From: Streptomyces avidinii
Lineage (GTDB): Bacteria > Actinomycetota > Actinomycetes > Streptomycetales > Streptomycetaceae
Reading direction: 5' to 3'
Assembly (NCBI RefSeq): GCF_014650695.1
Contig: NZ_BMVL01000002.1
Coordinates: forward strand, 174,667-238,666
DNA length: 64,000 bases
The notes under the pieces were generated by a model, which saw only the letters and a program-made list of their open reading frames with translations, had not been told where the DNA came from and did not search any database. The translations under genes and the position numbers were made by a program. Below, in pieces: positions 34,377 to 41,766 of the stretch; the first letter of the stretch is position 1; every line of letters starts with the position of its first letter.

Positions 34377-34784
34377 TTACTTCAGGCGGTCCAGGGTCCA
34401 TGCGGACTCATGGCGGGTGAAGCCGACGTGCCGGTAGTAGTCGACCGCGGCCGGGGCGGCGAGCAGGATCAGCTTCGCCTCGGGAGCGGCTTCGCGCGTG
34501 ACGCGGATCAGGTCGCGGCCCACGCCCTTCCCCTGGTGGGCGACGTCGACGGCGAGATCGCTGACGTAGGTGGAGTAGGCGCCGTCGGTGATGGAACGGG
34601 CGATGCCGATGAGACGGCCGTCCTCGGCCCGGGCGACGACGACGAGGTTGGCGCCGGCCAGCATCCGGGCGAAGCGCTCCACTTCGGCCACGGGGCGGCG
34701 CTCGGCGAGGGTGGACGCACGGTAGACGCCGATGACCTCCTCGACATCGAGGTCGGCGCCGATGACACGTTCACACTTCCACAT
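34377..34784 (-). CDS. GNAT family N-acetyltransferase
   Basis: A 135-residue GNAT: LVVVARAEDGRLIGIARSI, VSDLAVDVAHQGKGVGRDLIRVTR (acetyl-CoA loop Q-x-x-G-x-G) and AVDYYRHVGFTRHESAW. The start at 34784 (MWKCERVIG) is preferred because the longer frame upstream has atypical composition and overlaps the A+T-rich divergent promoter zone; GAGGGG precedes it. Substrate unknown. It diverges from the GH16-like gene. Confidence 0.87.
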   Translation of the reverse strand: MWKCERVIGADLDVEEVIGVYRASTLAERRPVAEVERFARMLAGANLVVVARAEDGRLIGIARSITDGAYSTYVSDLAVDVAHQGKGVGRDLIRVTREAAPEAKLILLAAPAAVDYYRHVGFTRHESAWTLDRLK

Positions 34785-34859
34785 ACGGGTGCAACCCCTC
34801 GATCGGTTCTTCGAGTCGGAAGCCCGGACCCGGGCGACCCGCACGGGACCCACTCTCAC

Positions 34860-34894
34860 ATGTAATAGGTCAAGCCGTTCATTGATTATTACAT
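34860..34894. promoter_or_regulatory. A+T-rich divergent promoter zone with inverted repeat
   Basis: ATGTAATA (34860-34867) and TATTACAT (34887-34894) are exact inverted arms over a 19-bp spacer, within the most A+T-rich 60 bp around. It lies between the divergent GNAT (start 34784) and GH16-like (start 34990) genes and may be a regulator site overlapping both promoters. Confidence 0.6.
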
Positions 34895-34989
34895 AACAGT
34901 GAAAGCAAAAGACAAACCGGTCCACCGGTATGTACTGCACCGCGGCCGGGCATGCTGCAGGAGCGTCCACTCAGGGGAAGGGAGCCGCC

Positions 34990-35721
34990 GTGCTCACTCA
35001 GGTTCTCACTTGGTTCCGACGGCTCACAGGACGCTTCACCGGCGCGGCCGACCGGGCCGCCCCGGCGAGCGCCCGGGCCCCGGTGTTCACCGCGGACTTC
35101 GAGTCGGTCACCCAGTGGGTGGCCGGCCGGTCCTGGGCATATCCGAACGGCGGCCCCACCAATCCCGGTGACAACAAACTCGACCACCTGGTGGCCGATC
35201 CCTCCTACAGCCGCACCGGCACCTTCCGGGCCACCCGCCGGCCGGACGGCAAGTGGAACGCGGGACTGCTGACCACGGAGGGCAGCGACGAGGGATTCAT
35301 GGTGCGGACCGGTGACGTACTCGAATCCCGGGTACGGCTGCCCGCCGAGATCGGGGCCTGGCCGGCGATCTGGACCTGGCGGGACGGCGGCAACGAGATC
35401 GACGTGTTCGAGTACCACCCGGACAACGCCGACCTGCTCGAACTCTCCAACCACGTGAAGGGCGGCTCGCGCTACTACCGGGACCGCTCGATCGCCCCCG
35501 GCGGCTGGGTCGACCTCAAGGTCGAATTCGGATCGCGCTCGGTGGTGTGGTGGGTCAACGGCGCCAGGGTCTTCGCCGACCGCAGGGGAGTCGGGCGCAA
35601 CTGGCGCGCGTACCTCATCGTCAACCTGTCCGTGTGCGCCGGGCGCTACCACCCGGCGCCCGACCCGGCCGTGTCGCAGATGTCCTACGAGGTGGAGTAC
35701 CTACGCGTCCACCGCCCCTAG
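34990..35721 (+). CDS. GH16-like concanavalin-fold protein
   Basis: A 243-residue protein with the core of glycoside hydrolase family 16: FTADFESVTQW, GDVLESRVRLP, GAWPAIWTWRDGGNEIDVFEYH containing the catalytic-type ExDxxE motif (NEIDVFEYH), and VDLKVEFGSRSVVWWVNG. GH16 enzymes cleave beta-1,3/1,4 glucans, agar and related polymers. The GTG at 34990 has GGGGAAGGGAG before it. No signal peptide is evident (LTQVLTWFRRLTGRFTG is amphipathic rather than a normal leader), which is unusual for a glucanase. Its 3' end overlaps the RNase H gene by 21 bp, tail to tail. Confidence 0.85.
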   Translation: MLTQVLTWFRRLTGRFTGAADRAAPASARAPVFTADFESVTQWVAGRSWAYPNGGPTNPGDNKLDHLVADPSYSRTGTFRATRRPDGKWNAGLLTTEGSDEGFMVRTGDVLESRVRLPAEIGAWPAIWTWRDGGNEIDVFEYHPDNADLLELSNHVKGGSRYYRDRSIAPGGWVDLKVEFGSRSVVWWVNGARVFADRRGVGRNWRAYLIVNLSVCAGRYHPAPDPAVSQMSYEVEYLRVHRP

Positions 35722-36408
35722 GGAACCGCAGGCCTGGTGCCCCCAGCGGCTGCCGTTCTTGGTGATCATGTCCCCGGCGGCGTAGGGCTTCCCGCACGGG
35801 CAACTTCCGGGGAACTTCGCCTTGATGGCCCGCGATCCGCCGCCCGTGGCGGCGGATCCGGACGTACGCTTCCTCGGCGCGGCCGACTTGCGGCGCGCGG
35901 GCGGGGCCGAGGCCGGAGCCGGTACCGGCATGTCCGTGCTGCCGAGGGCGGTACCGGCGGCGGCCTGGGTCACGGCCGCGTCGCTGGCGGCCTGGTCGGC
36001 GATCGCGTTCAGGTGGTCACCGTCCTCGCGGTGCGCGGGAACGTACTGGAAGGTGACGTCACGGTCGGCCAGCAGCCGGTCGATCGCCTCGACGAGTTCA
36101 CGGTTGGCCACCGGCTGCCCGGAGGCGGTCTTCCACCCGTTGCGCTTCCAGCCCGGCAGCCACTGGGTCACGGCCTTCATCGCGTACTGGGAGTCCATCC
36201 GCACCTCGACGGGCGTCCCCGGATCCACCGCCTCCAGCAGCCGCTGGAGGGCGGTCAGCTCCCCGATGTTGTTGGTGGCCCGTCCCAGCGGACCGGCCTC
36301 CCAACGCTCGGGGCGTCCCTGGGCGTCGGCAATGACCCAACCCCAGCCCGCCGGCCCGGGGTTACCTTTGGCCGCTCCGTCACAGGCGGCAATGATGCGA
36401 TCAGACAT
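35701..36408 (-). CDS. rnhA: RNase HI with a Cys-containing C-terminal extension
   Basis: A 235-residue protein. Residues ~1-145 are type I RNase H: IIAACDGAAKGNPGPAGWGWVI (first Asp), TNNIGELTAL (Glu), VRMDSQYAMKAV (Asp) and DHLNAIADQAA (last Asp). It removes RNA from RNA-DNA hybrids in the cytoplasm. A disordered Ala/Pro/Arg linker leads to a C-terminal ~40-residue module with CPCGKPYAAGDMI and WGHQAC, which looks like a small metal- or substrate-binding motif. ATG at 36408; the upstream frame is not conserved-looking. Convergent with the GH16-like gene. Confidence 0.9.
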   Translation of the reverse strand: MSDRIIAACDGAAKGNPGPAGWGWVIADAQGRPERWEAGPLGRATNNIGELTALQRLLEAVDPGTPVEVRMDSQYAMKAVTQWLPGWKRNGWKTASGQPVANRELVEAIDRLLADRDVTFQYVPAHREDGDHLNAIADQAASDAAVTQAAAGTALGSTDMPVPAPASAPPARRKSAAPRKRTSGSAATGGGSRAIKAKFPGSCPCGKPYAAGDMITKNGSRWGHQACGSLGAVDA

Positions 36409-36582
36409 CCCCCGATCATGCCTCATCCGCCGGTCCTCCCCGATCGCTCGGCCCGGCAGCACGTCCTCGGCCGCCGGACGGGAGCCGGGCCACTTCGCCG
36501 CGATGCCGACCCACCCGGACTCCCCAGCGGGCGATGGGTGGGCGGTGTGCCCGCGCGGAACGCCGGGTCGCTGAGCGGGCGG

Positions 36583-36975
36583 TCAGGAGCCGGGGCCGTC
36601 GGCGGAGAGCAGCTCGCACTTCTCGAAGTTCATGCATCCGCAGGCCAGGCAGTCGGCGACGGCGTCCCGCAGGATCTGCGTCTGCTCGATGAACCGGTCC
36701 AGTTCGGGGAGCTTGCTCTCGGCAAGGGCCCGCCACTGCCGGGTGGCGCCGCGCTCGGCGTCGGCGTCGAGCAGGCCGCGGATCTCGGCGAGGGTGAATC
36801 CGGCCCGCTGGGCCATCTTGATCAGCGCGATCCGCCGCACGATGCCGGCCGGGTAGACGCGTCGGCCCGCGGCCCGTTCGGCGGCGGGCAGCAGGCCGAC
36901 GCTCTCGTAGTAGCGCAGCGCCGAGGGTCGCATCCCGACCTGCCGCGCGAGCTCACCGATTCCGAGCTGTCGCAC
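36583..36975 (-). CDS. soxR: SoxR-type [2Fe-2S] MerR regulator
   Basis: A 130-residue MerR-family protein. The HTH (GIGELARQVGMRPSALRYYESVGLL) and the coiled-coil dimer helix are normal. Near the C terminus it has CLACGCMNFEKC: Cys109, 112, 114 and 120, the exact C-x2-C-x-C-x5-C iron-sulphur motif of SoxR. Shorter than E. coli SoxR, as in actinobacteria. SoxR senses redox-active compounds and switches on divergent promoters. It faces an MFS transporter with a SoxR box between them, so that transporter is the likely target. Confidence 0.95.
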   Translation of the reverse strand: MRQLGIGELARQVGMRPSALRYYESVGLLPAAERAAGRRVYPAGIVRRIALIKMAQRAGFTLAEIRGLLDADAERGATRQWRALAESKLPELDRFIEQTQILRDAVADCLACGCMNFEKCELLSADGPGS

Positions 36976-36988
36976 CCGTCACTCCCCC

Positions 36989-37019
36989 TTGACCTCAAGT
37001 GCGCTTGAACCATGAGTCT
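36989..37019 (+). promoter_or_regulatory. SoxR-box promoter for the MFS gene
   Basis: CCTCAAGTGCGCTTGA at 36993-37008 matches the SoxR operator CCTCAAG-N4-CTTGAGG except at the last positions. It lies inside the spacer that follows TTGACC (36989-36994). A -10-like GAGTCT (A at position 2 and T at 6) stands at 37014-37019, giving the 19-bp spacer expected of MerR-type promoters. A start site 7 bp further would fall at the GTG at 37026, i.e. a leaderless mRNA. Confidence 0.8.
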
Positions 37020-37025
37020 GACCCG

Positions 37026-38324
37026 GTGACTCCCGCACGGACAACTCGCCTCCTGCCACAGGCCTATCGACCGCTGTTCGCCCATGCCGACTTCCGACGG
37101 CTGCTGCCCGCCCTGGCGGCCTCCGATCTCGGTGACGGGATGAGCGTGGTCGCGGTGGCATGGCTGGCCATCGAGATCGCGCCCCCGGGGCAGTCCGGGA
37201 TGCTCCTGGGGGCCGCGCTCGCCGCGTACGCGCTTCCGGGGGCGACCGGCGCCCTGCTCTTCGGGCGCTGGCTGCGCCGGCTCCCGGCCGGCCGGCTGCT
37301 GGTGGCCGACAGCCGGATCCGCGCGGTGCTCCTGGGCTGTGTGCCGCTGGCCTGGGCGACGGGGGTGCTGCACCCGGTGCTGTACGTGGCCCTGCTGGCG
37401 GGTTCGTCCGTCCTGCACGCCTGGGGCAACGCAGGGAAGTACTCACTGCTCGCCCGGCTCCTTCCCCCCGACCAGCGGCTGGCCGCCAACGCTCTGGTCA
37501 GTTCCAGCGTCTCGGCCTCCATCGTCATCGGCCCCGCCCTCGCCGGGTTCCTGGCGGCGGTGATCAGTCCCGCCTGGCTCATCGGCCTCGACGCCCTGTC
37601 GTTCGCCGTGCTCGCCGTCCAGGTCGGACGCCTGCGGGACGTATCCCCACGTAAGGACGGTACGCACGCAAAGGACGGGAACGGCAGCGAGGGCGAGGCC
37701 GCGCCGGTCGAGGCGGACCGTTCCGCCACCGGTCTGCAGCTGTTGCGCAAGCAGCCCGAGCTCCTCGGGGTGCTCGCCCTCACCTGGTTCTTCAACTTCC
37801 TCTACGGACCTGCGGAGGTCGCCCTCCCGCTGCACGTCACCGACGACCTGCACGCCGGCGCGGGCCTGCTCGGGCTGTACTGGGCACTGTTCGGTGCGGG
37901 GGCGGTGCTGGGCGGGCTCGCTGCCGGGGCCCTGCGGCGGTTCCCGCTCTGGCCGGTCACCCTGGGGATCGTCGCGGGCTGGGGGCTGACCCTCGTCCCC
38001 TTCGGCCTGGGCGCGTCCGCGCCCGTCACCCTCGCCTGCTTCACCCTCGGCGGCCTGATCTACGGACCCTTCACCGCACTGTCCTACACCCTTTTCCAGG
38101 AACGGACCCCGGCCGCGTGGCTGACCACGGTCCTCGCCGCGCGCAGCGCCACGCTCCTGACCGCCGGACCGGTGGGCACCGCTCTCGGCGGCCCGCTGAT
38201 CGCGCTCCTCGGGCCCCGGCAGGTACTGGCGGCGTCCGGGATCGCGACCGTCGTCCTCGCCGTCGTCGCGGCCGGGGTCCGGGCCCGGGGGCTGCGGCGC
38301 GTCAGGACCCCAGCACCCGGGTGA
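37026..38324 (+). CDS. MFS transporter, likely SoxR-controlled
   Basis: A 432-residue major facilitator with about 12 hydrophobic segments (for example GAALAAYALPGATGALLFG, VPLAWATGVLHPVLYVALLAG, ASIVIGPALAGFLAAVISPAWLIG, LLGLYWALFGAGAVLGGLAAG, LAASGIATVVLAVVAAGV) and a polar central loop near 200-235. The group resembles enterobactin/quinolone exporters of the DHA3 type. I start at GTG 37026; no ribosome site is present, which fits the leaderless promoter described above. Role by inference: export of a redox-active or toxic compound upon SoxR induction. Confidence 0.88.
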   Translation: MTPARTTRLLPQAYRPLFAHADFRRLLPALAASDLGDGMSVVAVAWLAIEIAPPGQSGMLLGAALAAYALPGATGALLFGRWLRRLPAGRLLVADSRIRAVLLGCVPLAWATGVLHPVLYVALLAGSSVLHAWGNAGKYSLLARLLPPDQRLAANALVSSSVSASIVIGPALAGFLAAVISPAWLIGLDALSFAVLAVQVGRLRDVSPRKDGTHAKDGNGSEGEAAPVEADRSATGLQLLRKQPELLGVLALTWFFNFLYGPAEVALPLHVTDDLHAGAGLLGLYWALFGAGAVLGGLAAGALRRFPLWPVTLGIVAGWGLTLVPFGLGASAPVTLACFTLGGLIYGPFTALSYTLFQERTPAAWLTTVLAARSATLLTAGPVGTALGGPLIALLGPRQVLAASGIATVVLAVVAAGVRARGLRRVRTPAPG

Positions 38325-38330
38325 CGAACG

Positions 38331-38372
38331 GATCAGGGCCGCCCGGCGTACGCCGCGCGGCCCTGATCTTTT
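38331..38372 (+). terminator. rho-independent terminator
   Basis: GATCAGGGCCGC (38331-38342) pairs with GCGGCCCTGATC (38357-38368), with an inner CGGCG/CGCCG stem, followed by TTTT (38369-38372). It lies 6 bp after the MFS stop. Confidence 0.92.
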
Positions 38373-38448
38373 CCGCGGCCCGTGCGATGACGGGGCAGCG
38401 AAACGGTTCTCCGGAGCCCGGCGGTCAGGCCGGGCCGCCGTCCGGGAA

Positions 38449-38652
38449 TCAGGCGGGGGTGATGTTCTCCGCCTGCGGGCCCTTCTGGCCCTGCGTGATG
38501 TCGAAGGTCACGGCCTGACCCTCCTGGAGCTCACGGTAGCCCGACGCGTTGATCGCCGAGTAGTGGGCGAAGACGTCCGGGCCGCCGCCGTCCTGGGCGA
38601 TGAAGCCGAAGCCCTTCTCCGAGTTGAACCACTTCACAGTTCCCGTAGCCAT
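38449..38652 (-). CDS. cold-shock protein (CspA family)
   Basis: A 67-residue cold-shock protein: [18 protein letters not shown] (RNP-1 KGFGFI), [11 protein letters not shown] (RNP-2 type VFAHY) and [11 protein letters not shown]. It binds single-stranded RNA and DNA in the cytoplasm. ATG at 38652 is preferred over ATG 38658. A hairpin in the 5' leader (38676-38699) may regulate it. Single gene. Confidence 0.96.
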   Translation of the reverse strand: MATGTVKWFNSEKGFGFIAQDGGGPDVFAHYSAINASGYRELQEGQAVTFDITQGQKGPQAENITPA

Positions 38653-38675
38653 GTTCATGCCTTCCCGTTGACGTA

Positions 38676-38699
38676 CGTCTTCCACACGCGTGGAAGACG
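38676..38699 (-). promoter_or_regulatory. perfect hairpin in the cold-shock mRNA leader
   Basis: CGTCTTCCAC and GTGGAAGACG form a 10-bp stem with a 4-base loop, 24 bp upstream of the cold-shock gene start. It may act as an RNA leader switch or as a protein operator. Confidence 0.7.
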
Positions 38700-38939
38700 G
38701 AGGTGATCGCCCTGGTCCTACGGCACAACACAGCAAAACTGCCCACACCAAAGGGCACGGGCAAGGCACTTGGAACCACGACAGCTACCCGTGAAGGTAC
38801 ACGCCTGCACGCACTGTCACCAGGGGGAATGATCTCGCCGTGGCGGCGAGATTCAGCCCTTTCGCGCACACTCCGGACACGGCCCCCCGTAAATGTGTCG
38901 AGTACGCCCTCCGGGATGCCGTACTGTGAGGTCTACCGA

Positions 38940-39013
38940 CGCGGGGTGGAGCAGCTCGGTAGCTCGCTGGGCTCATAACCCAGAGGTCGCAGGTTCAAAT
39001 CCTGTCCCCGCTA
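38940..39013 (+). tRNA. tRNA-fMet (initiator, anticodon CAT)
   Basis: A 74-nt cloverleaf. The anticodon loop CTCATAA is flanked by GGG and CCC, the three G-C pairs of initiator tRNAs, and position 1 C faces T72 (no pairing), another initiator hallmark. T arm GGTTCAAAT is normal. CCA is not encoded. A 15-bp terminator follows. Confidence 0.97.
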
Positions 39014-39020
39014 CTGCTCG

Positions 39021-39054
39021 GAAGGGCCCGGATCCTCATGGATCCGGGCCCTTC
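39021..39054 (+). terminator. terminator after tRNA-fMet
   Basis: A perfect 15-bp stem (GAAGGGCCCGGATCC with its complement) and a 4-base TCAT loop, 8 bp beyond the tRNA. Confidence 0.93.
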
Positions 39055-39343
39055 TGCTGTCCGGGCCCCTTCCGCCGTTCCGGACCCATGCGCCCCGCCG
39101 GCCCCCTGCGCCCGCCGGGCCCGGTGTGAACGTCCGACGTCGGAGCCGTCCCCCGGCCCGGACCCGCATCACCCGGTGGCCCGGGGCGCCGCCGCCCTCC
39201 CTCGCCACGGCCGCCGCCACGATGAAGTACCCCGGCCCCCTGTGACGGCACTCACACAACGAATCGTCGTCCGGTGTCGACCGGATGCGGTGCGGCGGGC
39301 GTATGCCCGGTGAGAGGGACACAAGGATTCGGGAGCGATTTTT
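39055..39343. other. intergenic region upstream of the ECF sigma gene
   Basis: About 290 bp with no gene. The only conspicuous feature is T-rich sequence directly before the TTG start (GATTTTTTTG). Confidence 0.55.
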
Positions 39344-39841
39344 TTGACCATCGAGGAGTTCGAGGAGTTCTACGCGCAAGCGGCGGGACGGCTCACAGGA
39401 CAGCTCTACGTGATGCTCGGCGACCACCACGAGGCGCAGGACGTGGTGCAGGAGGCTTTCGTCAGGGGGTGGGGCCGTCGACGCCAGCTGGACCGCGACG
39501 GCCGGCCCGAGGCGTGGATCCGCACCGTCGCCTGGCGACTCGCCGTGAGCCGCTGGCGCGGACGGCGGCGCGCCGCCGACGCCTGGCAGCGCACGGCGCC
39601 CGCCGGCCATGTGGAGGGTCCGGGCCCGGAGGCGGTGGCACTCGTCGAGGCGCTGCGGCAACTGCCTCTGAAGCAGCGCCGGACCATGGCGCTGCACTAC
39701 GTGTGCGATCTGAGCGTCGAGCAGATCGCCGCCGAGACCTCGCTTTCCGCGAGCACGGTCAAGACCCACCTGTCCCGGGGCCGGGTCACGCTCTCCCGTC
39801 ATCTGCAGGACCCGCGCATTGAGGAGGCTCCCGATGCCTGA
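39344..39841 (+). CDS. ECF sigma factor (SigE-like)
   Basis: A 165-residue sigma-70 family ECF factor. Region 2 is EFYAQAAGRLTGQLYVMLGDHHEAQDVVQEAFVRGW and region 4 is LPLKQRRTMALHYVCDLSVEQIAAETSLSASTVKTHLSRGR (cited as residues ~108-150). TTG start at 39344 with GGGAG eight bases upstream and a 7-T run in between. The stop overlaps the start of a membrane protein gene by 8 bp (ATGCCTGA), so that protein is the probable anti-sigma partner. Confidence 0.92.
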   Translation: MTIEEFEEFYAQAAGRLTGQLYVMLGDHHEAQDVVQEAFVRGWGRRRQLDRDGRPEAWIRTVAWRLAVSRWRGRRRAADAWQRTAPAGHVEGPGPEAVALVEALRQLPLKQRRTMALHYVCDLSVEQIAAETSLSASTVKTHLSRGRVTLSRHLQDPRIEEAPDA

Positions 39842-40274
39842 CCCCCACGACCCGTTGCGGTCCCTGTTCCAGGAGGCTGCCTCGGCCGGGCAGTCCGCCA
39901 GTACGACCCCGCCCGTCTCCCTCATCGAGCGGCGCGGGGAACGGCACCGGCGGCGCCGGATCGTCGGCATCGCCGCGGCCTGCCTGTTCGTCCTCGCCGG
40001 ATCCGGGGCGGCCCTGTCCGCGTTCCTCCCGGGTGACTCGGGCCCGACCCTGCCGGCGACGACTCCCTCCCCGGCGGCGCCGTCCCCCACGTCCGCGCCG
40101 CCCCCGGCGAGCAACACCATGGCACCGCCGAGCAACACCACGGCCCCGGCGCGCAGTACCTCGGCGCTGCCGAACAGCAGCATGACACCGCCGCGCAACA
40201 CCGCGCCGCCGTCCAGCACCACCGGGAGCACGGAGCCGGGCATGTCCCCCACTCCCACCCAGCCGCCCCGGTAG
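39834..40274 (+). CDS. membrane protein coupled to the ECF factor (probable anti-sigma)
   Basis: A 146-residue protein. The first ~40 residues are cytoplasmic and may contact the sigma factor (LRSLFQEAASAGQS, LIERRGERHRRRR), a single transmembrane helix follows (IVGIAAACLFVLAGSGAALSAFL), then a Pro/Ser/Thr/Asn-rich external tail (~85 residues, repeats like PPSNTTAP, PPRNTAPP). There is no zinc HxxxCxxC motif, so if it is an anti-sigma factor it is of the non-zinc sort. Its ATG overlaps the sigma stop and GAGGAGG precedes it. Confidence 0.8.
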   Translation: MPDPHDPLRSLFQEAASAGQSASTTPPVSLIERRGERHRRRRIVGIAAACLFVLAGSGAALSAFLPGDSGPTLPATTPSPAAPSPTSAPPPASNTMAPPSNTTAPARSTSALPNSSMTPPRNTAPPSSTTGSTEPGMSPTPTQPPR

Positions 40275-40404
40275 CACCGGCCCGCTCCCACCCCCCTCTT
40301 CCACCTCCCCCTCTCGCCTCTCCCCGCAGCACACCGCCCGCGGACACCGGCCCGCACCACGGCCGGTGACTCCGCACGCCTTCAGACGGCCAGGAGATCC
40401 CGAT

Positions 40405-41643
40405 ATGCCTGTTTCCACCCCCAGCCGGCCGGCCGAGCTTCCCGACTCGTCCACGACTCGGCCGCCCGTGCGCGACACCCTCGGCCGCCCCGGCCGTGCC
40501 CGCCCGGCGCTCCTGCGACTGGACCCGGGCGACCGCGAGGTGCTGTGGCTCTACCTGCTGACCCGGATCGGCATCTGGGCCACCGCCGGCGCCGTCGGGT
40601 GGCTGTTCCCGAGCAGCAGCGAGACCCGCCGGGCCGCTTCGCCGCTCTCGGCCTGGCAGCAATGGGACTGGTGGCACTACCTCCACATAGCCCAGGACGG
40701 CTACTTCCCCGACCTGGCCGGACCCTGGACTGCGGGCTGGGACAACCGGGAGGCGTTCCTGCCCGGCTTCCCCCTCGCCCTGCGCGCCGTCCACACCGTC
40801 GTCCCCCACTGGGCCGCGGCCGGCGCGCTGATCTCCTTCCTCTCGGGAGGCGTCGCCGTCCTGGCCCTCGCCCGCATCGCCCGCCACCACCTGCCCGACC
40901 TCGACGCGGGCCGCCGCGCGGTGGCGTTCCTGCTGCTCTCGCCGTGCGCCGTGTTCCTCGCCGCGGGCTACACCGAGGCCCTCTTCCTCGCCCTGGCGCT
41001 GCCCGCCTGGCTGGCGGCGCAGCGCCGGAACTGGCCTGCGGCCGCGGTGCTGGCCTGCCTGGCCTGCTCGGTCCGCATCACCGGCCTGTTCCTCGCGGCC
41101 GCCCTCGTCCTCCACTTCGTCCTGACCGCCCGCAGCCGCCGCGCCTGGCGCGCGGCCCCGTGGCTGTTGCTGCCCGCCCTCGCGCCGCTCCTCTACAGCT
41201 GGTACCTGCAGACGCGGACCGGGGACTGGATGGCCTGGAAGCACGCCCAGGAACGTGGCTGGTACCGGGACTTCCACGCGCCGTGGGAGGCCTGGGCGAA
41301 CACCTGGCAGGCCGGGTTCGGGCACACCCAGGCCACCGGGTACGCGCTGATGTGGCAGGCAGAACTCCTGGCCATGCTGGTCGGCGTCGTACTCCTGGCC
41401 CTGCTGGTACGGGCGCGCCGCTGGCCCGAGGCCCTGTACATCGGCCTCACCCTGTGGGCCCTGGGCACCTCCTACTGGTACACCTCCGTGCCCCGCTCCA
41501 CCCTGCTGTGGTGGCCGCTGTGGATCGCCCTGGCCTCCTGGAGCCAGCGGCGCCCCCGGATCCAGACCGCCTACCTGTACGTCGTGGGTCCGCTCTCGGC
41601 CGTGGTCGCCCTCACCTTCCTCACGGGCCGCTGGGCCGGCTGA
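40405..41643 (+). CDS. PIG-V-like mannosyltransferase (GT-C fold)
   Basis: A 412-residue polytopic membrane protein. The luminal-type motif is WQQWDWWHYLHIAQDGYF (the WD..WY..IA..GY pattern of PIG-V), followed by PLALRAVHTVVPHW, many transmembrane segments and GYTEALFLALALPAW, also shared with PIG-V. In eukaryotes this family adds mannose to GPI; in actinobacteria the acceptor is unknown but probably a polyprenyl-linked or surface glycan. AGGAG precedes ATG 40405. It follows the sigma/anti-sigma pair by 131 bp in the same direction. Confidence 0.88.
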   Translation: MPVSTPSRPAELPDSSTTRPPVRDTLGRPGRARPALLRLDPGDREVLWLYLLTRIGIWATAGAVGWLFPSSSETRRAASPLSAWQQWDWWHYLHIAQDGYFPDLAGPWTAGWDNREAFLPGFPLALRAVHTVVPHWAAAGALISFLSGGVAVLALARIARHHLPDLDAGRRAVAFLLLSPCAVFLAAGYTEALFLALALPAWLAAQRRNWPAAAVLACLACSVRITGLFLAAALVLHFVLTARSRRAWRAAPWLLLPALAPLLYSWYLQTRTGDWMAWKHAQERGWYRDFHAPWEAWANTWQAGFGHTQATGYALMWQAELLAMLVGVVLLALLVRARRWPEALYIGLTLWALGTSYWYTSVPRSTLLWWPLWIALASWSQRRPRIQTAYLYVVGPLSAVVALTFLTGRWAG

Positions 41644-41766
41644 GCCGTCCCTTCCGGATCTGCGCGCAAGGCGACGGGTGTTACGCCGGCTGGCCCAACC
41701 CGGCCGGCGGGCGTTCCATCGAAGGGTGGGCCTCGTCCCGAGGGCTCTTCGCGGCAGGAGATCACC

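Noticed and set aside
40281..40330. C/T-rich stretch as a second polypyrimidine element
   Set aside because: Shorter and interrupted; ordinary for intergenic G+C-rich DNA.
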